From CAVRXQ01 sp963725215 (GTDB lineage Bacteria > Actinomycetota > Acidimicrobiia > Acidimicrobiales > Bog-793), in contig CAVRXQ010000004.1 in the NCBI GenBank assembly GCA_963725215.1, forward strand, positions 61,743 through 125,742: DNA of 64,000 nt. The letters are read 5' to 3'. This document shows, one piece after another, positions 15,900-27,275 of the stretch (position 1 is the stretch's first letter; each line of letters begins with the position of its first letter). Made by a program: the position numbers and the translations under genes. Below the pieces are notes generated by a model. The model ran no database searches. It saw only the letters and a list, made by a program, of their open reading frames with translations, and had not been told where the DNA came from.

Positions 15900-17474
15900 A
15901 TGTCAATGCCTCTTTCAACCCTCAGCCAGCCACGCCCGGCAGAGGTCGAAGCGAACTCCGATCCTCGTCCGGGCGGACTCCGGCAGGTCCTTGCGCGCCC
16001 TTCGGTGTTCCTTCTCGTGATCCTCGCCGCGCAGATGATGGTCGTGCTCGACACGACGATCGTGAACGTCGCGCTCCCCCACATCCAGCGTGGCCTGGGC
16101 TTTTCGAACGGCGCACTCACGTGGGTGCTGAATGGCTACATCCTCGCCTTCGGCGGTCTGCTCCTCCTCGGCGCCAGAGCCGGCGACCTGCTCGGGAGAC
16201 GGACGACCTTCCTCACCGGGATCGCCATCTTCTCTTTGAGCTCGCTCCTCGGAGGTCTCGCCGTCGCGGGGTGGATGTTGCTCGCCGCGCGCGTCGTGCA
16301 GGGAATCGGCGCGGCTTTGGCGGCGCCGTCGGCGCTGTCGCTGCTCACAGCGGTCTTCGAAGAAGGGCCGCGCCGAGTGCGAGCGATCGCCCTCTACACG
16401 ACGGTCTCGGCGGCGGGCGGTGCGATCGGACTCGTCTCGGGAGGACTCCTCACCGAGCTCGTCTCCTGGCGCTGGGTGATGTTCGTGAACGTCCCGATAG
16501 CCGTCGTCGCTCTCGTCCTCGGCCGGATGGCGATTCCACAGACCGACCGGCGTCACGGCCGCTTCGACCTCATCGGGGCGCTCACCTCGACGATCGGCAT
16601 GACGGCGATCGTCCTCGGACTCGTCGAGGCGGGCACCACGAGCTGGTCCAACCCTCTGACGATCGCCTCGTTCCTCTCTGGAGTGGTGCTGCTCGGGTGG
16701 TTCCTCCACAACGAGGCGCACGCTGACGAACCGATTCTCCCGTTGCGGCTCCTCGCCCACCCGACCCGCTCGGCGGCAAACGTTGCTCGCGGGCTCGTCT
16801 ACGCCGGGATGTACGGGATGTTCTTCTACCTGTCGCAGTTCTTCCAGGACATCCAGCACTATTCGCCGCTGCGCGCCGGAGTCGCCTTCTTGCCGATGCC
16901 GGTGGCGGTGTTCGTGTCCTCCCAGCTGGCGAGCCGGGTGCTTGTCGGCCGCATCCCGCAGCGGACGCTGATGCTGACAGGGATCGTGCTCGCTGGTGCC
17001 GGGCTGTTGCTCGCGATGCGGCTAGGGGTCACGACCTCGTACGCGCAGATCGTCGTGTCGATCATCATCCTCGGCGCCGGCGCCGGCATCTCCTTTGTCA
17101 GCTTGACCACGGCATCGCTCGCCGACGTCGAGCCCGCCGACGCCGGGGCGGCGTCGGGACTCATCAACGTGAGCCAGCAGATCGGCGCGGCCCTTGGCCT
17201 TGCGGTATTGGTCAGCGCATTTGGGGTCATCACCCACCACGCCGAGATCGGTGCCCCGGTCGCAGCGGCAAGCGCGCACGGCTTCGACGCCTTGATCGTC
17301 CATGGGCTTCGCGACGTGTTCGGCATCGGGCTGGCCTTCACCGCCGTGGCGTTCGCCGTCGTCATGCTGGCGATCCGGCGCGCGCCTCAGTCGCCACGTC
17401 TCTCCGAAGCCGAAGTCGTCGAAATCGATGCTGGTCGCGAATGGCTCGACGAACGCCCCGCCGAGGCCAGCTGA
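15900..17474 (+). CDS. MFS drug exporter, DHA2 (EmrB/QacA) family, 14 TM
   Basis: This is a 524-residue proton-coupled multidrug exporter. The first helix carries QMMVVLDTTIVNVALPHIQ (motif D1 of 14-TM exporters). GARAGDLLGRRTTFLTG is motif A and the region RVVQGIGAALAAPSALSLL is the motif B/C area. About fourteen hydrophobic segments follow. ATG 15900 fits the N-terminus; the open frame upstream crosses the promoter/operator region and is not coding. Expression is probably controlled by the divergent TetR gene. The substrate is unknown. Confidence 0.9.
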   Translation: MSMPLSTLSQPRPAEVEANSDPRPGGLRQVLARPSVFLLVILAAQMMVVLDTTIVNVALPHIQRGLGFSNGALTWVLNGYILAFGGLLLLGARAGDLLGRRTTFLTGIAIFSLSSLLGGLAVAGWMLLAARVVQGIGAALAAPSALSLLTAVFEEGPRRVRAIALYTTVSAAGGAIGLVSGGLLTELVSWRWVMFVNVPIAVVALVLGRMAIPQTDRRHGRFDLIGALTSTIGMTAIVLGLVEAGTTSWSNPLTIASFLSGVVLLGWFLHNEAHADEPILPLRLLAHPTRSAANVARGLVYAGMYGMFFYLSQFFQDIQHYSPLRAGVAFLPMPVAVFVSSQLASRVLVGRIPQRTLMLTGIVLAGAGLLLAMRLGVTTSYAQIVVSIIILGAGAGISFVSLTTASLADVEPADAGAASGLINVSQQIGAALGLAVLVSAFGVITHHAEIGAPVAAASAHGFDALIVHGLRDVFGIGLAFTAVAFAVVMLAIRRAPQSPRLSEAEVVEIDAGREWLDERPAEAS

Positions 17475-17488
17475 TCCAGTTGGGAGAC

Positions 17489-17522
17489 TCGATCGCGCGG
17501 CTCAGAAACGCCGCGCGATCGA
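17489..17522. terminator. Bidirectional terminator-like hairpin between convergent genes
   Basis: TCGATCGCGCGG (17489-17500) pairs perfectly with CCGCGCGATCGA (17511-17522); one more C-G pair closes an 8-nt loop. It sits in the 53-bp gap between the MFS exporter stop and the rpiB stop. No long T-tract flanks it on either side, which is common in high-GC actinobacteria. Confidence 0.6.
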
Positions 17523-17527
17523 CACAT

Positions 17528-17983
17528 TCAGCGCGCCGCTTCGGCGTATTCGATCTCGGTCAGCTCTTCGAGTCGGCGCAGGTGGCGACCACCTTCGAAC
17601 GAGGTCGCGAGGAACACATCGAGAACGGCGAACGCGAGCTCGGGCGCGACGACGCGAGCACCGATCGCGATCACGTTGGCGTTGTTGTGGCGGCGGGCGA
17701 ATCGCGCCGTGTACTCATCGTGACAGACCGCGGCACGGGCGCCGCGAACTTTGTTCGCCGCGATTGCCTCGCCGTTTCCGCTGCCGCCGATGACGACGGC
17801 GAGATCCATCTCGCCGGACACCACCAGGCGGGCTGCGCGAGCACAGATTGGCGGATAGTCGACCGGATCTGCGCTGTACGTGCCGATGTCGTCGATCACG
17901 ATCTCGGGATTGTCCTGCAGGTAGGACGCGATCGCGCCTTTCAAGGCGAATCCCGCGTGATCCGAGGCGAGCACGAGCCGCAC
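17528..17983 (-). CDS. rpiB: Ribose-5-phosphate isomerase B
   Basis: The 151-residue enzyme interconverts ribose-5-phosphate and ribulose-5-phosphate in the pentose phosphate pathway. The N-terminal VRLVLASDHAGF phosphate-binding loop and VVIGGSGNGEAIAANKVRGARAA match the LacAB/RpiB family. The enterobacterial catalytic Cys is replaced by Ser/Gly around GSGNGE, with Glu in the mycobacterial-type position. I chose GTG 17983 because an SD (ggaggag) lies ~8 bp upstream; the longer frame would begin at a weak TTG. It converges with the MFS exporter, separated by a hairpin. Confidence 0.9.
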   Translation of the reverse strand: MRLVLASDHAGFALKGAIASYLQDNPEIVIDDIGTYSADPVDYPPICARAARLVVSGEMDLAVVIGGSGNGEAIAANKVRGARAAVCHDEYTARFARRHNNANVIAIGARVVAPELAFAVLDVFLATSFEGGRHLRRLEELTEIEYAEAAR

Positions 17984-18320
17984 GTTGTCGACCTCCTCCG
18001 GAAACCGCAATCATCGCCCAGTCGGTCCATTCTCCGCGTGAGTCGTCGCCAGACACGAAGACGCGACGGAAACGTCACGGGCTCGAAAACAGCTCCGAGG
18101 CCACGCTGCCAATGCGCTCGGCATCCCCGAACGTGAGGTTTGTGAAATCGTCAGGCTCGTCGCGAGCGCACACCTCTACAACGTGACGAACCACGGGCTG
18201 AACATCGGATCCGACGGACTGTGCGAGCTTCAAGACGAGCAGTCCGCGCCCCATCACACGATCAGCGCCTGAGGACCAGATTGTCGGCCGGATGCCGACT
18301 CAGGGGACCGGAGTTCGGGC
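17984..18320 (-). other. Gene-poor stretch between rpiB and the HAD gene
   Basis: No recognisable gene is present. A 60-codon frame at 18075-18257 on the minus strand (starting MMGRGLLVLKLAQ, ending SVASELFSSP) has protein-like composition but no family I recognise and no convincing SD, so it is only a possible small gene. The rpiB SD lies at the left edge. No hairpin with a T-tract was noticed. Confidence 0.3.
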
Positions 18321-19073
18321 TCAGCTCGCCGGTCCGGCCCAATCGGCGTGCGGATCGGACGCCGGGAACGACTCGACCTCCGCTTCGTCGAGCCGCTCTT
18401 CACGGTGTTCGTCGATTTGTCTCGAGACGGCTTCCACGAACTCGACGGTGAGTTCCCTCAAGCTGCCGATCACCGCGGCGACACGCCTCAGCAGCCCATC
18501 TGGTGGCGCGAAGTCGCGGCTCGGTACGGCGACAACGGATAGGCCAGCGGCGAGCGCGGATCGGATGCCGTTCGCGGAATCCTCGATCGCCACGCAGTCG
18601 CCGGGCGCCTCGGCGAGACGGCGGGCGGCTTCGAGGTACACATCGGGCCAGGGCTTGCCCCTCGGTACCTCTTCGGAGGACACCGTGGCTTGGAAGCGGT
18701 CTTTCCATCCGGCGAGGTCGAGAACGGAATCAATGACCTCCCGGTTCGCCGACGACGCGAGGGCGAGGGGCCAACGGCTTGCGATTCGATCGAGGACCTC
18801 GTCCGCCGACGGAACGATCGGCAGCTTTCGGCGGTAGCGGGAGAGAACGGCGTCGACGACCAGGTTGACGATTCGATCGGTCGCGAGGTCGACCCCGAGG
18901 GCATCGCGCAGGTACGCGGACCACTCGCGAGAGCTCATCCCCTGCATCGCGGTCGTGGCACCTTCGTGCCACGAGCCACCGTTATCCGCGGACACGGCCC
19001 TGCGCGCCTCATCCCACACCTTCTCGGAGTCAAGGAGTACGCCGTCGAGGTCGAACACAACCGCACGGATCAC
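18321..19073 (-). CDS. HAD-superfamily phosphatase, beta-phosphoglucomutase-like
   Basis: The 250-residue enzyme opens with VVFDLDGVLLDSE, the HAD motif I with nucleophile and acid Asp. LALASSANREVI is motif II, KPWPDVYLEAARRL motif III (Lys) and CVAIEDSANGIRSALAAGL motif IV. The alpha-helical cap between motifs I and II is of the C1 type seen in beta-phosphoglucomutases and small sugar-phosphate phosphatases. GTG 19073 places the start three residues before motif I; a longer frame exists but looks non-coding. A ~30-residue acidic C-terminal extension is unusual. The substrate cannot be assigned. Confidence 0.82.
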   Translation of the reverse strand: MIRAVVFDLDGVLLDSEKVWDEARRAVSADNGGSWHEGATTAMQGMSSREWSAYLRDALGVDLATDRIVNLVVDAVLSRYRRKLPIVPSADEVLDRIASRWPLALASSANREVIDSVLDLAGWKDRFQATVSSEEVPRGKPWPDVYLEAARRLAEAPGDCVAIEDSANGIRSALAAGLSVVAVPSRDFAPPDGLLRRVAAVIGSLRELTVEFVEAVSRQIDEHREERLDEAEVESFPASDPHADWAGPAS

Positions 19074-19310
19074 GGATTCGAGTATTGCGAACTCGCCGGC
19101 GAGAACCGAACGCGGCAGCAAAAGATGACGCTCAGCATCACTGACGTGCGCCTTTGTCGCGCCGCTCGACGCATCACGTGGGCAAGCTGCCACGTCGGAC
19201 CTTGGGAAAAAGAGCTGAAACCGTAACCGGACGGCCCTTGCGCCTGTTCCTCGTTGAGCGCATGGTGAGAGTGGAGTAGTGAGACGTTGGAGAAAGAAGG
19301 AGGTGTCGTG

Positions 19311-19769
19311 ATGGCTGAATTGGTGAAGCGGGAGCCGAAGCGCGCAGAATCGATCGATTTCTTCGACCGCGTGTTCGACGACTGGACGAGACTGATGCCG
19401 TTCCGGCGCCCGTGGCTGTTCGGAAGAGAGCTAGTGGGCGACGACGTCATTCATGTCGACGAGTTCCGCAAGGGAGATGAACTCGTTATCCGGGCCGAGC
19501 TGCCGGGGATCGACCCCGAGCGGGACGTCGAACTGACCGTCGCCGGTGGCGCTCTGCACATCCAAGCCGAGCGGCGCGAGGAAGAGCACACCGAGGAAAA
19601 GGGATACCGCCATCGCGAGATGCGGTACGGGTCGTTCTCCCGGAGCCTGCCGCTTCCTTCTGGAGTGAAGGAGTCGGACATCCACGCGAGCTACAAGGAC
19701 GGGATCTTGGAAGTGCGGGTTCCGGCCCCGAAAGAGACCGCGACCCGGGTGCCGATCGAGAAGAAGTAG
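19311..19769 (+). CDS. Small heat-shock protein, Hsp20/alpha-crystallin family
   Basis: This 152-residue ATP-independent chaperone holds unfolding proteins in the cytoplasm. The alpha-crystallin domain spans ~45-140 (VIRAELPGIDPERDVELTV, GSFSRSLPLPSGV, then YKDGILEVRVPAPKE). The C-terminal extension has VPIEKK in place of a classic I-x-I anchor. A strong SD AAGGAGG (19297-19303) lies 7 bp before ATG 19311, which decides the start. No CIRCE or HAIR element was seen upstream. A good intrinsic terminator follows. Confidence 0.92.
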   Translation: MAELVKREPKRAESIDFFDRVFDDWTRLMPFRRPWLFGRELVGDDVIHVDEFRKGDELVIRAELPGIDPERDVELTVAGGALHIQAERREEEHTEEKGYRHREMRYGSFSRSLPLPSGVKESDIHASYKDGILEVRVPAPKETATRVPIEKK

Positions 19770-19785
19770 CTAACAGGCAACTTCG

Positions 19786-19831
19786 CGGGCCGTCGCGCGT
19801 GTCCGTTTGGCCGCGCGGCGGCCCGTTTTTT
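19786..19831 (+). terminator. Rho-independent terminator of the hsp20 gene
   Basis: CGGGCCGTCGCGCG (19786-19799) pairs with CGCGCGGCGGCCCG (19812-19825), with one G-T mismatch, across a 12-nt loop. It is followed by TTTTTT (19826-19831). This is the clearest intrinsic terminator in the window. Confidence 0.85.
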
Positions 19832-19888
19832 GCTGGGGTCACAGCGACTTTCGATTGGCGACCGCAAACGAAGCGGCGAGGGCCGGAC

Positions 19889-20314
19889 TCAGGGAGCCAA
19901 CGACGCGATGAGGCTGATTTCCGGCACGCTGGCGAGCGCTCGACTGACGGGACAGTTCTGTTTCGCGGATTTCGCGTGCTCGAGGAAAGTTGCCTCATCG
20001 ATACCCGGTACCTCTCCGACCGTCACGAGCGCAATGTTGGTGATCGTCGGCGCTCCGTCAACTGGTCGCAGCGTGACCGTCGCTTCTGTGCGAATCGATC
20101 CGGGCGTGTGGCCGGCTTTCGCGAGCGCGTTGGCAAGCGCCATCGAAAAGCACGACGCGTGCGCCGCAGCGATCAGCTGCTCAGGGTTCGATCCCGGACC
20201 GTCTTCGAAACGCGACTTGTACGAATATTCACCACTGATCGAATCTCCCGCGGTGAATGTTCCTGAACCACTCGGCAGATCACCCTTCCATTGCGCGGTT
20301 CCCTTGGCAGGCAT
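19889..20314 (-). CDS. OsmC-family peroxiredoxin
   Basis: The 141-residue thiol peroxidase reduces organic hydroperoxides. The paired reactive cysteines lie in IAAAHASCFSMALANAL (~55) and AKSAKQNCPVSRALA (~121). SNPEQLIAAAHASCFSM is the OsmC rather than Ohr signature. An SD (aaggaggg) sits before ATG 20314, which supports the start. It lies among other stress genes (Hsp20, katG). The aldo-keto reductase gene upstream is in the same direction with a ~50-bp gap, so they may be cotranscribed. Confidence 0.9.
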   Translation of the reverse strand: MPAKGTAQWKGDLPSGSGTFTAGDSISGEYSYKSRFEDGPGSNPEQLIAAAHASCFSMALANALAKAGHTPGSIRTEATVTLRPVDGAPTITNIALVTVGEVPGIDEATFLEHAKSAKQNCPVSRALASVPEISLIASLAP

Positions 20315-20364
20315 CGTCGCCTCCCTCCTTGCGGGCGCAGTCGCCCGTGGCCTTTAGGTTGGAA

Positions 20365-21312
20365 TTACTCCGACGCTCGGGTCAGACTCGCGACCTCGGG
20401 GTCTGTCAAGCGAAATGTCTCGACCGCGAGCAGCGCGGGAAGCTGAGCCACGGTGCGCGCGCTCGCGACCGGCGCGACCACCGTCGGCTGCGCGGCCAAC
20501 CAGGAGAGGGCAACCGTCGCCACCTCCACTTCATGCGCCGCGGCGACCTCGTCGAGCGCGGCGAGCACGTTGCGGCCACGTTCGGACTCCAAGTATGTCG
20601 CTGCCCTGGCGGCCCTCGGGCTCAAAACCGGGGCCGTATCCAGGCGGTACTTGCCGGTGAGAAAACCGGACGCCAACGCGTAATATGGCATCACTCCGAG
20701 TCCGTACCGCTGCGCGATGCGCTCGCGCTCACCCTCGTAGGTGTCGCGCGAGACGAGGTTGTAGTGCGGCTGCAGCGCGTCGTAGCGCGCAAGCCCCTCT
20801 CGCTCGGAGAACTTGAGCGAAGCTTCGAGCCGCGCCGGGCTGATATTCGACGCACCAATCGCGCGGACCTTCCCAGCTCTCACGAGCGCGTCGAGCGCGG
20901 TGATGATCCGTTCGACGGGCACGGACTCGTCGTCGAAGTGCGTGTAGTACAGGTCGATGCAGTGCGTTCCGAGCCGCGTCAACGACGCGTCCGCGGCGCG
21001 AGCGATCGTTTCAGGTGCGAGCCCCTTCAACTGTGCGTGAGCACCGACCTTCGTCGCGACGATTACCTCGCTGCGATTGTCGCGAGATGCCATCCACTCG
21101 CCGATGATCGACTCGGATTCACCACCGACGTTGCCGGCGACCCAGGCTGAATACGAGTCCGCCGTGTCGACGAAGTTGCCTCCACCTGCGAAATACGCGT
21201 CTAAGACGGCGAACGACTGCTCCCGGTCTGCAGTCCACCCAAAGACGTTGCCGCCTAGATTGAGGGGGGAAACCTCGAGGCCCGAATTTCCGATCTTTCT
21301 CCGTTCGGTCAC
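20365..21312 (-). CDS. Aldo/keto reductase
   Basis: This 315-residue NADPH-dependent TIM-barrel oxidoreductase has the catalytic set Asp/Tyr in FVDTADSYSAW, Lys in VIVATKVG and His in LYYTHFDD. The cofactor region IGASNISPARL and the C-terminal QPTVVAPVASARTVAQL fit AKR families 11-13. GTG 21312 begins the protein at VTERRKIGNSGLEVSPLNLG, the normal family N-terminus; a frame extending to 21423 adds 37 residues of unlikely sequence. Its substrate is unknown, likely an aldehyde. Confidence 0.88.
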   Translation of the reverse strand: MTERRKIGNSGLEVSPLNLGGNVFGWTADREQSFAVLDAYFAGGGNFVDTADSYSAWVAGNVGGESESIIGEWMASRDNRSEVIVATKVGAHAQLKGLAPETIARAADASLTRLGTHCIDLYYTHFDDESVPVERIITALDALVRAGKVRAIGASNISPARLEASLKFSEREGLARYDALQPHYNLVSRDTYEGERERIAQRYGLGVMPYYALASGFLTGKYRLDTAPVLSPRAARAATYLESERGRNVLAALDEVAAAHEVEVATVALSWLAAQPTVVAPVASARTVAQLPALLAVETFRLTDPEVASLTRASE

Positions 21313-21597
21313 GGGATTTTCAACGCCACCCAGGTGCCTGAGATTCCGAGGTTGCGCCGATCTGTTCGCAGCTATAGAAGGTGCTGGAAGGTCCTCATCG
21401 TTCCTGGATGTGTCATCACTCACCTCCGGCGTGCCAGACGTTGCCGGCGCCTACCTCGCGAGCCCCGATTTCGGCGACTGATCGAGCACAGATGAGATTC
21501 CGCTACAACGAAAAGATGCCGGAGCCAACATCCGCGAGTCGCGATCGGACCGGTGGACACGGTACCGGCGGGGGAGAAATTCGACCAGTAACGATGC

Positions 21598-23406
21598 ATG
21601 AATAACGCTTCGACCGGAACTGCGCTAGCTGCGAGGCGACCCGCGTCGTCGAACACGCGTCCCGATCGGTACAAGTGGGTCGCCCTCTCCAATACGACGC
21701 TCGGCATGCTGATGGCGACGATCAATTCGTCAATCATCCTGATCGCGCTGCCCGACATCTTCCGAGGCATCAAGCTCAATCCGCTCGCACCCGGCAACAC
21801 GAGTTACCTCCTGTGGATGCTGATGGGCTTCATGGTGTGCACAGCGGTGTTACTGGTGAGCTTCGGCCGAATCGGCGACATGTACGGACGGGTGAAGATG
21901 TACACGCTCGGCTTCGCCGTCTTCTCGGCATTCTCGATCTTGCTATCGGTGACGTGGTTGCACGGGCCCGCGGGCGCGCTGTGGCTGATCCTGATGCGCG
22001 TCGGTCAGGGCGTCGGCGGCGCGATGGTCTTCGCGAACGCCGCGCCGATCCTCACCGATGCCTTCCCGACGCATCAGCGCGGCCTCGCGCTCGGGATCAA
22101 CAGCGTCGCCGCAATCTCCGGAGCCTTCATCGGGCTCGTACTAGGTGGTGTTCTCGCGCCCGTCGAGTGGCACCTCGTATTCCTCGTCTCGGTCCCCGTC
22201 GGAATCTTCGGGACGGTGTGGGCGCGTCTGAAGCTGCGCGAGCTCGGCGAGCGCCACGCGACGCCCATCGACTGGTGGGGAAATCTGACCTTCGCCGCGG
22301 GCCTGGTGGCGGTCCTCGTCGGTATCACCTACGGGATCATCCCCTACGGCCGCTCGACCATGGGTTGGACGAACCCGTCGGTGCTCGCCGCGCTCTCCGG
22401 CGGGGTCTTTTTGCTCGCGCTGTTCATCGCCATCGAACGTCGCGTGGCGCACCCGATGTTCAACCTGTCGCTGTTTCGTATTCGCGCCTTCGCGTTCGGC
22501 AATTTCGCCACGCTGCTCGCCGGGATCGGTCGCGGCGGACTGCTGTTCATCCTCATCATCTGGCTGCAGGGTGTGTGGCTTCCCCAGCACGGCTATACCT
22601 TCGCAGTCACTCCCCTTTGGGCCGGGATCTACATGCTGCCGTTGACGGCCGGTTTCCTCATCGCCGGGCCGGTCTCGGGCCTGTTGTCAGATCGCTTCGG
22701 CGCGCGTCCGTTCGCATCGGGAGGGATGGTGCTCGCCGCGTTGAGCTTCGGATTGCTCGAGATGCTCCCCGTCAATTTTTCCTACGTCTGGTTCGGACTG
22801 TTGATCTTGATGATGGGACTCGCAATGGGGACCTTCGCCGCTCCGAACCTCGCGGGGGTGATGAACAGCCTTCCCTCGAATCAACGCGGCGCGGGCGCGG
22901 GGATGTTGACGACATTCCAGAACTCTTCGATGGTGTTGTCGATCGGCGTCTTTTTCACCCTCATCATCCTGGGTCTTGCGAATTCTCTCCCCCACAGCCT
23001 CTACTCCGGCCTCATCGCGCAAGGTGTCCCGGCATCCGCAGCACGGCGCGCGGCTGCGCTCCCGCCGGTGGCGAGCCTTTTCGCCGCGTTCTTGGGGTAC
23101 AACCCGATCCGCACGCTGCTCGGACCCTCACTTCACGCGATGGCGCCGAGCAAGATCGGATACCTCACTGGTCGCGCCTTCTTCCCGCGGCTCATCTCGA
23201 GCCCGTTCCACTCCGGTCTCGCCGAGGCCTTCACCTTCGCGCTCGTCGCGTGCCTCGTCGCCGCAGCCGCGTCATGGATGCGCGGCGGCAAGTACGTCCA
23301 CGGTGATGAGAGGGTCGTCGCGACCGACAGCGCGCAGGTGGTCCGGAACGAGGAACTTGCCGCCGAGGGAGCGAGGTTCGCCTCGCCTGCACCCGAGACG
23401 CGCTGA
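21598..23406 (+). CDS. MFS transporter, DHA2-like 14-TM exporter
   Basis: This 602-residue permease has about fourteen hydrophobic segments. The early helix MATINSSIILIALPDIFRG replaces the usual LDxTIVNVALP motif, so it belongs to a divergent DHA2 branch. FGRIGDMYGRVKMYTLG is motif A and LMRVGQGVGGAMVFANAAPIL matches motif B/C. A ~90-residue extracellular loop late in the sequence (between SLPHSLYSGLIAQ and FHSGLAEAFTF) is unusually long. It is divergent from the aldo-keto reductase gene and has no adjacent regulator. The substrate is unknown. Confidence 0.88.
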   Translation: MNNASTGTALAARRPASSNTRPDRYKWVALSNTTLGMLMATINSSIILIALPDIFRGIKLNPLAPGNTSYLLWMLMGFMVCTAVLLVSFGRIGDMYGRVKMYTLGFAVFSAFSILLSVTWLHGPAGALWLILMRVGQGVGGAMVFANAAPILTDAFPTHQRGLALGINSVAAISGAFIGLVLGGVLAPVEWHLVFLVSVPVGIFGTVWARLKLRELGERHATPIDWWGNLTFAAGLVAVLVGITYGIIPYGRSTMGWTNPSVLAALSGGVFLLALFIAIERRVAHPMFNLSLFRIRAFAFGNFATLLAGIGRGGLLFILIIWLQGVWLPQHGYTFAVTPLWAGIYMLPLTAGFLIAGPVSGLLSDRFGARPFASGGMVLAALSFGLLEMLPVNFSYVWFGLLILMMGLAMGTFAAPNLAGVMNSLPSNQRGAGAGMLTTFQNSSMVLSIGVFFTLIILGLANSLPHSLYSGLIAQGVPASAARRAAALPPVASLFAAFLGYNPIRTLLGPSLHAMAPSKIGYLTGRAFFPRLISSPFHSGLAEAFTFALVACLVAAAASWMRGGKYVHGDERVVATDSAQVVRNEELAAEGARFASPAPETR

Positions 23407-23468
23407 GTTTCTTCTCGGCGACCCAGAGTTTCACAGCGCACTCGCTGGCGACGTCCGATCCGAGTCAA

Positions 23469-23751
23469 TCATCGGCGTCGCCGATCTCGGGGATGACAGA
23501 GCTCGTTGCCCTCAGAGTCGGCCATCACTATCCAAAGCGTGTTGCCTTGACCGATTTCGATGCAGCTTGCGCCCAAGGACTCGAGGCGCGCCACCTCCTC
23601 GGCTTGTGCCCGGGTCAACCGGTGTCAGATCCACGTGGACGCGGTTTTTCACGGACTTCGTTTCCAGGACGACGACCAGCGCCACAGCCGGAGGCTGAGG
23701 AGCCCTTCGCATTCCCCTTTTGATCGTCGTCGGGATCTCGACGTCCCTCAT
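23469..23751 (-). pseudogene. Remnant of a glyoxalase/VOC-family (Glyoxalase_6) gene
   Basis: On the minus strand the frame from ~23751 reads LVVVLETKSVKNRVHVDLTPV, the typical mid-part of a small VOC protein. A frame change near 23605-23625 is needed to continue as AEEVARLESLGASCIEIGQ, then NTLWIVMADSEGNELC, to the stop at 23469. The N-terminal half of the fold is missing. The fragment overlaps the 3' end of the yihY-like gene in another frame, suggesting deletion or decay after an insertion. Confidence 0.55.
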
Positions 23752-24733
23752 TGTTCTCGAAGGAAACGCTCACCGACTCTTCTCCTGAACGCGCGGTCCG
23801 CGTGGCGAGACGCAATAGCGCCCTGCGATCAGCGTCAGTGTGTACGCCGCTCAAACTCCTCGGCCACAGCCGCGCCGCCAGCACCACGTTGAGTTCGGCT
23901 GAGAAAAGCGTCAATTGGGCGCCGAGGAACATCCATAAGAGCAAGGCGACGATGATCCCAAGCGACCCGTAGAGATGAGATGTCCTGAGGATCTCGTACT
24001 TCGTGAAGTACCCGCCAAGCTGTTGCAGCAACGTCCAACCCATGGCTCCTGTGACGGATCCGGGAACGATCCTGCGCACAGACAAACGACGATTCGTGAG
24101 TACCTCGAACGCGAGGACGTAGAGCACGAAATTGAGCAAGAGCGCTCCACCGACCTCCACCGCTCTCCCGATCGCGCCGAATGTGCCGCTCGTGCTGAGC
24201 CCGCTCAACGCGGTCGAAACGATCACCGTGACACCCAGGATGCAAAGCATCGCCAGTCCTCGTAGCCGCACCTTCCAAAAACTTGGGCCCTCGTCGGCGG
24301 GAATGTCCCAGATCGCGTTCAGGGCGCGCTCCGTCGCCGTGGTGACTTTGAGACCAGCCCACAATGCACCGAACAGTCCCACCCCGAGAGCCGTGCCCGA
24401 TCCTGAAAGGTGATTTCCGAGGTATCCCGACAAGGCGGGGAACGAACGCTCGGCGGTTGACAGGACGTGTCTTTCGAGCGCCGGATGGTCTCCCACGACA
24501 AAGCTCAATACCGCCCCGAATGCGATCAACAGGGGAAGCAGTGAGAAGAAACCGAAATAGGCGATCAAGTCGGCCAGGTTTCCGGCTTTGTCATCGCTGA
24601 ACTTCTTCGCCACCGCGATCGGAAGCGCGAACCACGGTTTTCGCTGCTGCCACGCGTCGGCGTGAACGACGAACCTCCGCATCGCCACATTCGCTAGTTC
24701 GATACGCCCATGCGTCGCGGACTGAGGACTCAT
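23615..24733 (-). CDS. YihY/BrkB-family membrane protein
   Basis: This 372-residue integral membrane protein of the YihY family was once misnamed ribonuclease BN. Family marks are KKFSDDKAGNLADLIAYFGFFSLLPLL at the N-terminus, GLKVTTATERALNAIWDIP in the middle and GSLGIIVALLLWMFLGAQLTLFSAELN near residue 275. About six helices are present; the function is unknown. The last ~45 residues are polar, low complexity and read through the VOC remnant in another frame, so the native stop may have been lost. Confidence 0.85.
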   Translation of the reverse strand: MSPQSATHGRIELANVAMRRFVVHADAWQQRKPWFALPIAVAKKFSDDKAGNLADLIAYFGFFSLLPLLIAFGAVLSFVVGDHPALERHVLSTAERSFPALSGYLGNHLSGSGTALGVGLFGALWAGLKVTTATERALNAIWDIPADEGPSFWKVRLRGLAMLCILGVTVIVSTALSGLSTSGTFGAIGRAVEVGGALLLNFVLYVLAFEVLTNRRLSVRRIVPGSVTGAMGWTLLQQLGGYFTKYEILRTSHLYGSLGIIVALLLWMFLGAQLTLFSAELNVVLAARLWPRSLSGVHTDADRRALLRLATRTARSGEESVSVSFENNEGRRDPDDDQKGNAKGSSASGCGAGRRPGNEVREKPRPRGSDTG

Positions 24734-24939
24734 GGAGCCAATTCTGATGGCGAGCGAGCGAATGGACCTTGGAGCGGAACACTGATCTGGGACGCTGACC
24801 CCTGGGCCTCGGAAAATGCCTGATCCGTCGCATTATCGACGAGGTTCTCGCCGAACTGAGCCTGTCTCCTTTGGCGGGAGCTCTCGGGGCTGGGTCTCGA
24901 AGACAATGTTTCCGTGGTCTGAGAGAACGAACTCGTGAC

Positions 24940-24953
24940 CCAACATTTGTTGG
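24940..24953. promoter_or_regulatory. Palindrome upstream of katG
   Basis: CCAACA-TT-TGTTGG is a perfect 14-bp palindrome, 84 bp before the katG start, in the 303-bp divergent gap between the yihY-like gene and katG (24734-25036). Its position suits an operator for a peroxide or iron regulator, but it does not match a Fur box consensus and no fur or oxyR gene is adjacent. Nothing else was recognised in the gap apart from the katG SD. Confidence 0.4.
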
Positions 24954-25036
24954 TAAAAGAGGGGAAGCCCTGTTGCGCGTAGCTTGGTACGGGCCGACGA
25001 ATCTGCAATCCCAAGACTCCAGCAAAGGAAGATGAG

Positions 25037-27214
<2,178 letters not shown>

Positions 27215-27275
27215 TCGACGTCCTCGGTGCGATGACCTGTCGCGTCGAACCGGTCATCGCACCTACCGTCGCCCC

